64,000 nucleotides of DNA from Epiperipatus broadwayi (lineage: Eukaryota > Onychophora > Udeonychophora > Euonychophora > Peripatidae): contig JAQFVV010006545.1 in the NCBI GenBank assembly GCA_028023455.1, positions 496,001 to 560,000 of the forward strand. Reading direction: 5' to 3'. The notes below the pieces were generated by a model that ran no database searches, was not told the origin of the DNA, and was given only the letters and a program-made list of their open reading frames with translations. Positions 24,225 to 35,079 of the stretch are shown one piece after another. Position 1 is the first letter of the stretch. Each line of letters opens with the position of its first letter. A program made the translations under genes and the position numbers.

Positions 24225-24420
24225 TCATATATATATATGTTGATTAACATTTTTGCTATTGGTGGAACTTTAACGTTTTTCAAATCAGTGATTGTAGCGC
24301 CTCTACAACCGTCTTTTTACTTTTTATTACTCAGTGGATGACTTGTGTTACCAAGTCGAAACGTCAGTGTTTTTAAAATATTTTAACACGGATGAACCCG
24401 CAAAATATGTCTTATATATA
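24225..24420 (+). repeat. Dispersed repeat with hammerhead-like hairpin
   Basis: The segment matches 41335-41515 in inverse orientation: TTTTGCTATTGGTGGAACTT, CAGTGATTGTAGCG, the hairpin, then AACACGGATGAACCC. GACTTG (24340-24345) pairs with CAAGTC (24352-24357), followed directly by GAAACGTC, exactly as stem II and GAAA stand in a hammerhead. The seven bases that should be CUGANGA are not. It is probably a fossil. Confidence 0.65.
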
Positions 24421-25028
24421 TATTCTCATGGCTAAATAATGAATTCATAGTATTATTTCTGCTTCCATGTAGTAAAAATATAATAGATAAATAGATGACG
24501 TTTCAGCACAATAACAAGTACTAATCTCAGAGCTTTTTCTTTCTCAAATTATAAAAATATGTGTACTGAAATTTAAAATATTTTTTCTTTTATTTTTTTT
24601 CCTCATTTTTAAATTCTATTGGTTGAGAGGTTTTAAAAAATATTTTATTCTCCAATAGCTTTTCCAAATATTGTTAATTGTTTTAAATTCACAATTTTCA
24701 TTTATGTTTTTAGGTATTTTAAAAATCTTTATATCTTTCCTTAGCAATTTCTGGTCATATTGTTAAACTTTTGCCAGAATTTGTGTTTTAATAAAATTGT
24801 TGTCATGGGTAGTTCATTTAATGTATGAATAAATGTTTCATGAATTGGATTTTTCACTAACTGCCAAAATGTGTTCTTCCTTTCTTATGATTATTCTATG
24901 ATTGGTCATTACAATGTATGAATGTAAGCAAACACATATGAAATTTTATATACACCATGACACTCCAAAGGAATTTTATTTTTAGGGCATGAAAATACAT
25001 TAATTTGTTAATAGACATGATTCAATTT

Positions 25029-25830
25029 TTTCCACCCTGCAACTCTTTACCCATTCATATCATTGAAAATCTGATGATGGAAACACAATTGGCATCAACA
25101 AAAGCTCTGAGTATTCGATCCTTGGATTTTCAATGATATGAATGGCTGAAGAGTTGAAGGATGGAGAAGATTGAAGTTTGTCCATTGAAGACTTAAGATT
25201 TGCTATTTAATATAAACTGAGCTCTGATTATATATATTGGACATCATTTATCTTTTCCATGTGTATGTGGTCAGGTGTATCAGTTGTGTAAGATGGAGTG
25301 GATAGCAATGGGAGCTTGAAAGAATGAGTTCAATTCCTTCTAATAATATTGTGTTTAGTATAATTAATATACATGTATTTAAATATTACATTTTCAATTT
25401 TTATCCCGCCCATCCCTTTTTTGTATATTTAAATGGACATATTAAATTCTTATATGTGAGGGATCAGAATGATTTAAAGTCAACATGGGCATATCAATAA
25501 TATTAACATCAACAAAGATTTTGGGTGTTCTATCCTCTGGATTTCAATTATATGGATAGCTGAAGAGTTGGAGAATGGCAAAAATTAAAGTTTGATCATT
25601 AAACTTTGAAGATTTGCTATCTTAATATAAACTAAACACTGACTGTATGTGTGTGTGGAAGATGATGATTTAGATCAATTGATGAATGCTGTTTCAGCAT
25701 GAAATATGTATATTAAAGATTATTTATTTTTTCCACGTATATGTGGTCATGTGTCTCAGTGCATAAAATGGAGTGGATAACTATGGGGAGTTTAGAAGTG
25801 TGACTTCAATTCCTTATATATATATATATA
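25029..25830. repeat. Two-copy tandem repeat, about 420-475 bp unit
   Basis: GCATCAACAAA..CT(G/T), then GATCCTTGGATTTTCAAT, GCTGAAGAGTTG and CCATGTGTATGTGGTC..GTGTATCAGT (25090-25345) recur in order at 25508-25825. In unit 1 a 21-bp inverted pair (25051-25071 / 25125-25145) closes a hairpin whose stem extends with interruptions to 25029 and 25167. There is no coding content. Confidence 0.7.
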
Positions 25831-25846
25831 TATATATTCATATTCC

Positions 25847-25887
<41 letters not shown>

Positions 25888-25912
25888 GTGTAAATATATA
25901 TATATATAGGCT
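25815..25912. repeat. Interrupted (TA)n microsatellite
   Basis: Four TA tracts are broken by TTCATATTCC, TGTA and TGTGTAAA. It borders the RTE-type element. Confidence 0.9.
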
Positions 25913-25914
25913 GC

Positions 25915-26306
25915 AGAAAGGTGTTTGCTATTAACTGAAAGGAGACACTTTGATACTTCTTGGAGGCCTTAAAGGAACCGAGCAGGGCAAATTCCTAATG
26001 TCCACTTCATATGTTCTTGTCATTGCAGCTGTTATTACTATGTGATTATTCATATAGTATACGAACATGGATGGGCTGCTCACCAACACGCATTAGCCAG
26101 CGTAGTGAGTTTATTGGCTTTTTACCTCCGAGTTTAAGAATATTTTTTCCAATATATACAATCATGACAGACAAAAATAAATCATGGCCCTTATTCCCAG
26201 GAGGCTGTAAAATCACCAACCAAGGCAGCATTTGGTGGCCGAAGGCGGAGGGTGCTAAGAATCCCTGATTGCGGACTCAGGCTGCCATTTGATGACAACT
26301 TTTTAT
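25915..26306 (+). other. Probable 5' untranslated part of the RTE-type LINE
   Basis: GC-richer sequence without a convincing frame lies directly upstream of the endonuclease coding region. The block GGTGGCCGAAGGCGGAGGG near 26236 and GATTGCGGACTCAGGCTGCC near 26266 precede the first recognisable LINE residues at about 26307. Confidence 0.4.
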
Positions 26307-27540
26307 TTAGGTACTTACAACTGCAGATCACTTTCAAGTGAAGGAAGACTGCAAGAGTTAGAAGAAGAACTGTCTTATATTAAATGGGACATTATTTGGA
26401 CTTTGTGAAATTAGAAGAAAAGGTGAAGAAACAATTGATTTAAAAAGTGGACATATACTCTACTATAAAGGCACAAATATTGGAAATACAAGTGGAGTAG
26501 GATTCATTATAAATAAAAAATGGAAGAGTAATATTGTGGAGATTGATGGTGTATTTGATAGAGTGGCAAGATTAGTTTTACAACTTAATAGCAGATACCA
26601 AATGCAGATAATTCAGGTTTATGCCCCAATAAGTTCTCATAGGGATAAAGTTATAGAAAATTTTTATATGGATGTACAAAAGGCTTTTGATCAGAGTGAA
26701 CAACATTTTAAAATTGTTATGGGAGACTTTAATGCTAGAATTGGTAAACAAATGAAAGATGAAAATGCTGTAGGTAATTTTGGTTATGGAAATAGGAATG
26801 AGAGAGGACATAGACTTGTGGAGTTTGCAGAAAAAGAAAAACTTTATATTATGAATTCTTTTTTTGAGAAAAATGTTAAAAGGAAATGGACATGGAAGCA
26901 TCCAAATGAAGGTACAGCAGAATTGGATTATATTTTGACTAACAGAAAATACATATTTCAAGATTGTAATGTTCTTAATAAATTTAACACAGGAAGTGAT
27001 CATTGATTAGTAAGATGTAAGATACATGTTAATGCAAAACTAGAGAGACAAAAATTATTACGAAAAACAATATTTACAGTTGATATTCCTAATCTTCAGA
27101 AACATTCTAATGAATTTAAATAAGAACTTACAAATCAGTTTCAAGTATTAGTAGATTTTGAACATGATTCAGATTTGAATGACATTAATAGGAAAATAAG
27201 TTATACATTTTTAAAAACCACAACAAAGATATCTGGTAGAAAAAAGCAGCAATTGACCAATAAATTTTCTACTGAGACTAGAGAATTTATGAAGAAAAGA
27301 AGGAATATGAGAATATACAATAATTATGCATTAAAAAAGATTGAATATCTCAAATTTTGTAAAATGGTGCGGAAAAAAGTTGAAAATGATATAAGAAAGT
27401 ATAATTGTGAACTAATAAGAAAAGCTGTAGAAGAGAATGAAAGTCTAAAGAATGTAAAACAACGTTTTGGTATTGGTAGGAAATATATATCTGCAATAAG
27501 AAAAAAAGATAGCATTATTACTAAAAATAGAGATGACATC
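26307..27540 (+). pseudogene. RTE-type LINE: APE endonuclease domain and linker
   Basis: The first residues GTYNCRSLSSEGRLQELEEE match the 'xxNVRSLxxxGRLxxL' start of RTE apurinic-like endonucleases. A one-base insertion near 26395 shifts frame to GLCEIRRKGEE, the catalytic-glutamate (ETR-like) block. VYAP (about 26617), GDFNARIG (about 26722), LDYIL and the terminal SDH (26995-27003) complete the metal-dependent nuclease motifs. A TGA follows SDH at 27004, a TAA is at 27121, and the linker runs to a TAA at 27553. The enzyme nicks target DNA to prime reverse transcription. Motifs are well preserved, so insertion was not very ancient, but the frameshift and stops make it inactive. Confidence 0.85.
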
Positions 27541-27554
27541 ATGAAATGTGTATA

Positions 27555-29108
27555 AGACTTCTATCAAGAATTATATAGTAATAAAGAACAAGTGCCTGCT
27601 ATACCTATTATAGTTTCCAAATTGCCCAGAATTTTGAATGAGGAAGTGAGACATGCAATTAAATTTATGAAGAAAGGCAAGGCTCCAAGTAATGATGGAA
27701 TTATAATTGATATATTAAATGAAGCAGGTGAAGAAATAGAATTTTTTAGCAAAGTTATATACCAAACTTCTAAATGATAAAGATGCACCAGATGGTTGGA
27801 AGAATGCAGTATTAATATTAATATTTTAAAAAGGTGATAAATAAGATATTAGAAATTACAGACCTATCAGTCTTTTATCAGTTTTATACAAAATTTTTAC
27901 TAAGATAATTACAATTTGTCCACAGAATACACTGGATTTCCACCAACCAAGAGAACAAGCTGGATTTAAAAGTGGTTTTAGTACAGTAGATCATATCCAG
28001 GTATTGAGAGAAATTATAGAAAGAACAAATGAATATGAGTTGCCATTATGCTTACGATTTGTAGACTATGAAAAGGCATTTGATTCTATAAACATTTCTT
28101 CAGTGATTAAAGCATTGGATCATCAAGGTGTAGATCCAGGATATTGTCATATTTTAAAAAATATTTATAAAAATGCAGCAGCAACAATTAGATTACATAA
28201 TGATAGTAGGAAAATCAACATTGAAAAGAGTGTAAGACAGGGTGACTCCATATCTCCAATACTTTTTACAGCAGTGCTACAAGAAGTATTTTGTGGATTA
28301 AAATGGGAAGCTAAAGGAATAAAAGTAAGTGGAGATTATTTAAGTCATTTAGATTTTGCAGATAATGTAGTTGTTTTTGCAAATAATGCCTTAGGGCTAT
28401 AGGAAATGTTGCAGGAGTTATCAGATGAAAGTAGGACTAAAGATAAATGTTAAAAAGACTAAAGTAATGTTTAATAGATTTTTTCAAAATATGAAAATAA
28501 AGATTGATTATGATGAGTTAGAAGAAATTAACAGTTACAAATACCTTGGTCAGATTATTAATACAGATGGAAATATAATGGATGAAATTAATCATAGAAT
28601 TAAACTTGTTTGGTGTGCTTTTGGTAGAAATAACTTGATACTAAAAGGAAATATGCCTATGTGTTTGAAAAAGGTTTTTAATAAATATGTTTTGCCAGTT
28701 CTTACTTATGGATCTGAGACTTGGACACTTAATAGAAGAGCAATACAGAGACTTCAGACCACTCAAAGAAGTAAGGAGAGATGCATGTTGGGAGTAACAA
28801 GAAGGGTTCAAAAACATAATGTATGGGTAAGAGAACAAACAGGTGTTACTGACCTCATTGAAAAAATTAAAAGACTGAAGTGGAGTTGGGCTGGACTATT
28901 GTTAGAAGATAATAGATGGACAATTGAAATTTTAAACTGGATTCCAAGAGATTGTAAAAGACCCAGAGAGAGACCACACATAAGATGGAAGGATGAAATA
29001 AGAAAGTGTGCAGGGGTGATGTGGAGAAGAGAAGCTAAAGATAGAAAAAGATGGATTGAACTTGGAGAGACCTTCATCCTGCAGCGGATTGATAATGGTT
29101 GATGATAT
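27555..29108 (+). pseudogene. RTE-type LINE: reverse transcriptase and C-terminal region
   Basis: The frame picks up as DFYQELYS, then MKKGKAPSNDGIIIDIL (fingers: KxGKAPGxDGI). After a frameshift comes GFKSGFSTVDHI, then FVDYEKAFDSI (motif A, about 28058), SVRQGDSISPILF (motif B) and LDFADNVVVFANN (motif C). FADD has become FADN, which loses a catalytic aspartate. A stop and frameshift at about 28400 lead to LKINVKKTKVMFN, YKYLGQIINTDG and the C-terminal LPVLTYGSETWTLN, GVTRR and RPRERPHIRWKDEI blocks typical of RTE/BovB-like elements. TGA at 29101-29103 and an adjoining (AT)n mark the end; RTE elements commonly end in short simple repeats. It lies next to the ribozyme palindrome at 29188. 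Confidence 0.85.
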
Positions 29109-29291
29109 ATATATATATATATATAGTAATAATAACAAGTCAGATGTCACATGACTTATATATAGCTTGCACTTACAAATATGTAAAATTAAGAGCGTGC
29201 TAATAGCTCTAAACAAGCTTTTTTATTTATTTATGATAAATGCTACTACAAGAGAAGGCATTCAAATCATTTTTATCTTGGATTGTCCCCA

Positions 29292-29332
29292 TCCCCAGAC
29301 CGGTTTCGACCTATGGGTCTCTTCAGTGAGAA
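29292..29332 (-). ncRNA. Hammerhead ribozyme, type I, left arm
   Basis: On the minus strand stem I is TTCTCA/TGGGGA (two wobbles). The core CTGAAGA is at 29320-29326 (position 7 may be any base), stem II is GACC-CATA-GGTC, then GAAA and a self-complementary ACCGGT stem III ending in GTC. All conserved core bases are present. It stands head to head with the plus-strand copy, with one base between their 5' ends. Confidence 0.7.
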
Positions 29333-29333
29333 C

Positions 29334-29374
29334 TCCTCACTGAAGAGACCCATAGGTCGAAACCGGTCTGGGGA
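29334..29374 (+). ncRNA. Hammerhead ribozyme, type I, right arm
   Basis: Stem I is TCCTCA (29334-29339) with TGGGGA (29369-29374), five Watson-Crick pairs plus one wobble. CTGAAGA occupies 29340-29346. Stem II is GACC-CATA-GGTC (29347-29358), a perfect 4-bp stem. GAAA is at 29359-29362, and CCGGTC ends at the predicted cleavage point after 29368. Stem III is the short palindrome ACCGGT. Such short palindromic stems are known from PLE and retrozyme hammerheads that work best as dimers. Activity is untested. Confidence 0.75.
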
Positions 29375-29473
29375 TGGGGACAATCCAAGATAAAAATGAT
29401 TTGAATGCCTTCTCTTGTAGTAGCATTTATCATAAATAAAAAAAAAAGCTTGTTTAGAGCTATTAGCATGCTC

Positions 29474-29516
<43 letters not shown>

Positions 29517-29520
<4 letters not shown>

Positions 29521-29735
29521 CATTTTTGTAAATTGGCTTACACTATTTCTATTAAATTAAGGTGAATTTTAAAAGAATAATAAGAGACATCATATCTTTC
29601 AAATTTATTTTCAGTAAATCAACAGGTTACACTTACTGCATATTAAAAACAGATTTTAAATATGCACTTTAGAAATAAAGGCTAAGGACTTTCCAATCGG
29701 CATTACACATTTTCAGATTTACTGTGATCGAATTT
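29517..29735. other. AT-rich spacer
   Basis: No feature seen between the palindrome and the next LINE. Confidence 0.4.
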
Positions 29736-31080
29736 AAAATGCCAATGGTTAAAAAAAGGAAAAAAAATACATGAAGATAAGGTGAGTAAGATAAAAGAAA
29801 AAAAATGTTAAAGATGTTTTACATGATAGTCAAGTTAATCTGATGAAAAAAATAATGTTCAAATGGCCGACAATGGAGGCTCAGATGAAGAAAAATGCCT
29901 AAATGAAGGAGCAAAATGTAAGCAAACAATAAGAAAAGCGAATAGTAGTCTGGAATTAAATATTACAAAAAATGAAGATAGGAAAATAGTAAAGACTAAA
30001 AAAAATAAGATATTCTATGACATCACCTAAGGAGTTTATGGAATGTAAAAATCAGCCAAATTTAAATAGTAACATTGAAGTAATTAATAATGCCAATTGG
30101 GAAATTATGGGCAAATGGAAAAAAAAAGAAAAACAGACAGTGACAAAAATGTAAATAATTTTAATCGGCAATTGGAAAATCAAAATTGTGACATTAAATA
30201 AACTGAAAAGAATGTAAATGAGAAATAGAATAAAAATGATGGAAAGCAAAAAATGGAAAGCAATTACAAACTAACTGAATTCATCGATTTAAACGATAAA
30301 GTACAGGAAGTACAAAATATGTGTAGTCCTACTTTGAAAACATTTATAAAATTAAATAGTCATTGGAAAAAAATATTTAAATATTGCATGTCACCGAACA
30401 CTTCGATATTTAGTTTAATATTACAAGCAAACGATAAAAATGAACATATTATAGATAAACCTGACTTAAGTATATACCTTAAATTGCTTAACAATCATAA
30501 TTTCATTGACATAATAAAACACACTGCATTTTATCAGAAAGAGGGTTTATGTCAATTGAATACTTTAATAAAAATCAAAAAGAGTTGGCAGAAAGTGCAG
30601 GAGCATAAAGTGTACTACATGTTCAAATAGCCAAACCTCTTGGTTTTTGGAAGAGTAATGAATACTCCACCAAGTTTCAATGAAGAATTCTTTAAATAGA
30701 GATGAACAATTATGCAAAAGTGATTAAAATGGAAAGGGAAATGACCCCTTGTATGCCATTTTAAATTCCAACAATATCTTGGAATATATGACTAAAGCTA
30801 AAAAAAAAAATTTGAAAGAGCAATTACCACGTAAATTGATTAAAGATCAAATATCATTATCAGTTATATTAAAAGGAAGACCTCACTCTGTTTCAGATGT
30901 AATAGCATAGATAATATAGCAGCAAATTGCTAAGCTGGGAATTGTCTAAAATGTGACAAATTTGATAGATTTCATCACATATGCAATACTAATAAAAATA
31001 AAACTTGGGAAAGTATTGTAGCGGACTATGCAAATAAAGAAATAGATGATAGTGATACGGAGAAGCAAAACATATAAGAG
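29736..31080 (+). pseudogene. Tx1/L1-like LINE: ORF1 (gag-like) remnant
   Basis: A Lys/Asn-rich frame begins about 29739 and is broken repeatedly. The longest intact part is 30253-30630 (125 residues, MESNYKLTEFIDL onward, no signal or membrane segment). Around 30896-30990 the residues RCNSID..AANC and CLKCDKFDRFHHIC form two CCHC-type zinc-knuckle remnants, as in the RNA-binding ORF1 protein of several non-LTR families. ORF2 follows directly. Stops in every part show it is dead. Confidence 0.6.
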
Positions 31081-31083
31081 ATT

Positions 31084-33320
31084 ATGAAGCAAACCTCTGA
31101 TCACATAAAATCATTAAGATCAAATAACACATATAATAATGTTGTAGATGAAATTACATGCCCAAAAGATATTGAGATGTTATGGAATAAAGATATCACC
31201 AAGCAAAACCTAATAGAAAGAACTGAAGAAAAGAGATATAACATGTGGTCAAAAATAGAAGAAGTGCAACTACTGTGTAAGTATATAGAAATAATGTATA
31301 CTGATAAGAAACAAAGGACCTACAATACAGTTGTAAATCATATAATAGAAGGCAAAGCAGAGGATGAATCTACAAGTGATAAATAATAACCTAAATATAA
31401 TAACACTGAATATTAGAGGAGTAAATAGCTCAAACAAGCTAGATAAAATTATGGATTATATATACCAACAAAAGAATGAAAGAATCATATTAACAGAGAC
31501 AAAAAAATCACAATACACCCAAGTGTATAACAGATAAGTTGACTAAATAAAATATTGTATTACATAAAGCTAATAATAGACCAGCTCAAGGAGTGGTAGT
31601 GTTAATAAATATACATTCCGAAAGAGAAAGGATTCAGATATTAACCTTACAAACAAATTACATTGTTATTTCTTTTAATTATCAAAAAATCTTGCATTAT
31701 TTGATTGTGGTGTATTCTGTGGCAATGTCCAAAACATATTGCTACAGAAGCCAGGAATAATAATATTAGATGGTGATCTAAACAGAACATATAGAGACCA
31801 TCCAAAAGTATTCAAGAATAAAATAAGTGAAGTGTCCTTGTACTTATAGCAAGATAAATACTCTATCAATGCATACTCCTTTTTCACTAGTAGGACCACT
31901 TCACTTATATAACAATTTTTTTTGTTTCAGGACATAAAGTAAACATTACAAAAATTTTGAGCTCACTGGTAGGCTTTACAGATCATCTCAGTGTGCAACT
32001 AAAGATTAATGATTATAAACAAATTATAAATGAATATATATTTTCTATTAAAAGAAATATATTGGATCAGATTAATTTTACAACTGATCAAATATCAAAT
32101 TTTTTAATAATAATAAACTACTATACAAGATGCACAAGCTTGCCACCCTGTATTGTGTCATATACGATAAATAAAGACGTTTCTGAGTTATGCAAGAAGA
32201 AATCTAAAGAAAAATTATCAATGAATCAAATAAAATATAGAGTATTACAAATACAAAAAACATTACAAGATTTAACAACTCTCATACCGAATCAAAAATT
32301 AATACATAAACTACAGGAAGAATACAGTAATATATATCAACAAATGCAACAGGAAAATCAAACAATGAAAATTTAGAAAGTTAATACCTAATTTAGAAAA
32401 ATTATCAAAGCCAAAGATTAATTATGCAAAAGTTTACATACCACACACCAAGGGCATTGCTGCAATAAAGAAGGATGGATACAGCTTTGCATCTGGAATA
32501 TATGTAGATGAATTGATGTTGGAAAAACCTAAAACCAAAATTAGGTGAAAATAGATGACATATAAGTGAATACAAAAGCATTGTAATGGAAGAACAAAGA
32601 AAATATATAACAAATGATGAAATACAATATGAGATTAATAAACTAAAAATGCGAATAACATTGGCAAATGATGCTATTCCATCGTCTGTATACAAGCTAA
32701 TGGATTATACATTAAAACAAGCAATGTGAAAATACTTTAATCAGATGAGACATGAAAGAATTGAATTATCATACATGAATAATAGGGTAATTTTTATCCT
32801 CAAACAGGATAAGTCAGTTCAGACACCAGGAATGGATGATCTGAGACATATTTCAATTGAGGATATTGACTCAAAAATATTAGGCCAAATATTATAAAAA
32901 AGACTACACCAATTGACAAATGTTAAATTTTTTTTCTGCACATCATGCTATAAAAGAAAGACGAGCAGTGGATGCAGCTATAAAAGTCCAGGAAGCAATA
33001 AAATATGCTAAAGAATTGAAATTAACACAATTATTATGCTATAGAAGTAAACTTTAAGTCAGCATTTGATTTGGTAAATGGTCGTACCTGATAAAAGCAT
33101 TAAATGGCATAATGCCTGAACACAAATATCATGTCCAAGAAATTGAAAACTATATAAAAAATAGTGGAATATCAATAAAAAAATTTATGAGAAAATAAAA
33201 CTTATTTATCCCAAAGAGAGGAATCCCATATGGCTCTTCATTGGTTGTGCTTCTGTTTGATATATATATTGTACCCTCACTTCTCGATATATGATATAAT
33301 TATATATATCGGAACCAAAG

Positions 33321-33366
<46 letters not shown>

Positions 33367-34700
33367 CTTTGGTAAAAGATGTAGAGGTCAAATACCCAGT
33401 CTTTATCTACCACATTTGGGAGTAAAGATATGTGTAACTGCTTTTATAGATGATGTAATAATAATATTCCAAGGCAGTTATAATATGCAGGTAGTAACTG
33501 ATATTCTAGAAAAATTTTAAATAAAAACAGGTTCATATATCCAACCAATAAAATCTTTAACATGGCAACTGGCTATAGATAAAAAGATGCCATGCAATTC
33601 TCAAACTATTCCATCGGTCTTTTTAGGAATACCATTATATATGTCTAAAACTAGTATGAGCAATTATTTAAATAAAATAATAATTGAGAAAATTGAACAA
33701 AAAATTAAGAATTTTTTAATGATGAGACTCTATGAGGTTACAAGGGTAAAAATATATAATGCTATTAGGATTTTGGGATACTATGCTTCTTGGGTAAAAT
33801 TATACAATAAAACAATAAACAAAATAAATTGGATAGCAAGGACATATATTTGGGGGAAACATCAAGACTGCTGTCAATTTCAACATTGCATTTACCAATT
33901 AACCTGGGAAGACTTAACCTGATTGATCCATGAGTATGTGTATCTTACATTAAAGTTAGAACATACATGAATGTAATACAAAGCCAATAGGAAAAGAAAG
34001 ATCTTTCATGGCAGATTTATTCATAGCATACAAAGACTTACAAGATGAATTAAACATAATCAACTTGTTCAACATAAAATATAGGGATTTAGAAAAGCAA
34101 ATGAATCGGTATGGATCTTCTTGGGTAGAGATGACAAAAAAGAGTGTTGTGAAGAACTTCCAGTCAATATGTTCTCCTCAATCTTACATGACATTTATTT
34201 TTAAATTAATGAATAGTATACATCCAACAACATATCTAAATAAAACAGTTAAATATGAATCTGGAGACATTATGTATATTTTGTAGGCCAGAGATGAGAC
34301 TATTTGGTTTGAGGAATACAATGCATTTTAACAAATAAGAAATGGAGTATTTCATATTCGAATTATAGATCTGAACAGTTTGGTGATACAAAACATAAAA
34401 AAAAAATAACCTGCATAATGCAAAGATTGTGGTGCAAACATTAAAAACAATATGGACAATAAGGTGTCTTATGATTTTTGATAACAAAAAGTACAACTAG
34501 CTGAAGAAATTGGATAAAGAATGGGATAAATATTTTGATCAATATATAAGATACCTACCAAGCAAAATTATGGAAAAGATATGGGGAAGCACGGGATCAA
34601 CATTGTGTGAAATATGGCAATGAAGGTATCAGCTAATTTAAAACAGCTAATCAAAAAGATTAAAACAGTTGCATAAAAGGAATATTTAAAAAATAAAGGG
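31084..34700 (+). pseudogene. Tx1/L1-like LINE: ORF2 endonuclease and reverse transcriptase
   Basis: From about 31390 the residues NIITLNIRGVNSSNKLDKI, ILTETKK, ILDGDLN (about 31765) and GFTDHLSVQL (about 31970) give the APE nuclease order N-E-GDxN-DH. RT signals follow: ITNDEIQYEI, VIFILKQDK, NFKSAFDLVNG (motif A, about 33050), PKRGIPYGSSLVVLLFDIYI (motif B, about 33215), and after an inserted AT palindrome AFIDDVIIIF (motif C, about 33440). GIPLYMSK and IEQKIKNFLMMRL..VTRVKIYNA (33620-33770) match the thumb of Tx1/L1-group elements. Many stops and frameshifts. Start at 31084 includes the end of the linker frame. Confidence 0.75.
33314..33373. repeat. (AT)n at the centre of a perfect palindrome
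   Basis: ACCAAAGGAGA (33314-33324) and TCTCCTTTGGT (33363-33373) flank an uninterrupted AT tract. The whole 60-mer can form a cruciform. It interrupts the LINE reverse transcriptase between motifs B and C. Confidence 0.9.
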
Positions 34701-34859
34701 TAATTTAAAGACATGTATGTCAATAATTATATGTATATATAAACACAAAAACTTAAAAGTAAAGTTTAAAAGTGAAGTTATAAATAAATATAATAATAAG
34801 CTGAACGTTTTCGAGGATCCATGCCTCATAATCATAGCTTTTTAATATATATATATATA

Positions 34860-35040
34860 TTTAAATTAGCACGTGTTGCGTGGACCATTTCTTCGATATA
34901 TCAAAGCAAGTGTCTTTTCTATTTATAGCATTAATATTTCCATTAATATAGAATGCTTCCTTTATTTTTATCTTAGGATCATTTGATTCAATGCATATAA
35001 TTACAGGATTGGCAGAGTAAAATTGTATCCAGATTTATAA
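34860..35040 (-). pseudogene. Penelope-like GIY-YIG C-terminal fragment
   Basis: On the minus strand, NPVIICIESNDPKIKIKEAF, then INGNINAINRK and FDISKKW correspond to the C-terminal block of PLE nucleases (KIKEA..I.....NAINR....ISKKW). Only about 55 codons survive, next to a (TA)n tract at 34846-34860. The fragment is too short to show a family. Confidence 0.5.
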
Positions 35041-35079
35041 ACTTCACTTTTAAGTTTTTGTGTTTATTTATATATAACG

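Larger units (their letters stand above)
29106..29516. repeat. Near-perfect 293 bp palindrome flanked by (TA)n
   Basis: The left arm (29188-29330) and right arm (29336-29480) are reverse complements with few differences around the spacer AACTC. Each arm reads, outward from the centre, CTCACTGAAGAGACCCATAG, CGAAACCGGTCTGGGG, a TTTGAATGCCTTCTCTTG block and AAGCTTGTTTAGAGCTATTA. TA tracts (29107-29125 and 29482-29515) bound the structure. Open frames across it are products of the symmetry. The diverged relative is at 12335-12700. Confidence 0.9.

Noticed and set aside
25051-25145. CTGATGA-TG-GAAAC inside a 21-bp inverted pair as a hammerhead
   Set aside because: Only two bases lie between core and GAAA, so stem II is absent, and the first core base is itself paired in the outer stem.
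29140-29520. Minus-strand frames across the palindrome as genes
   Set aside because: They arise from the symmetric non-coding repeat and include AT-repeat translation.
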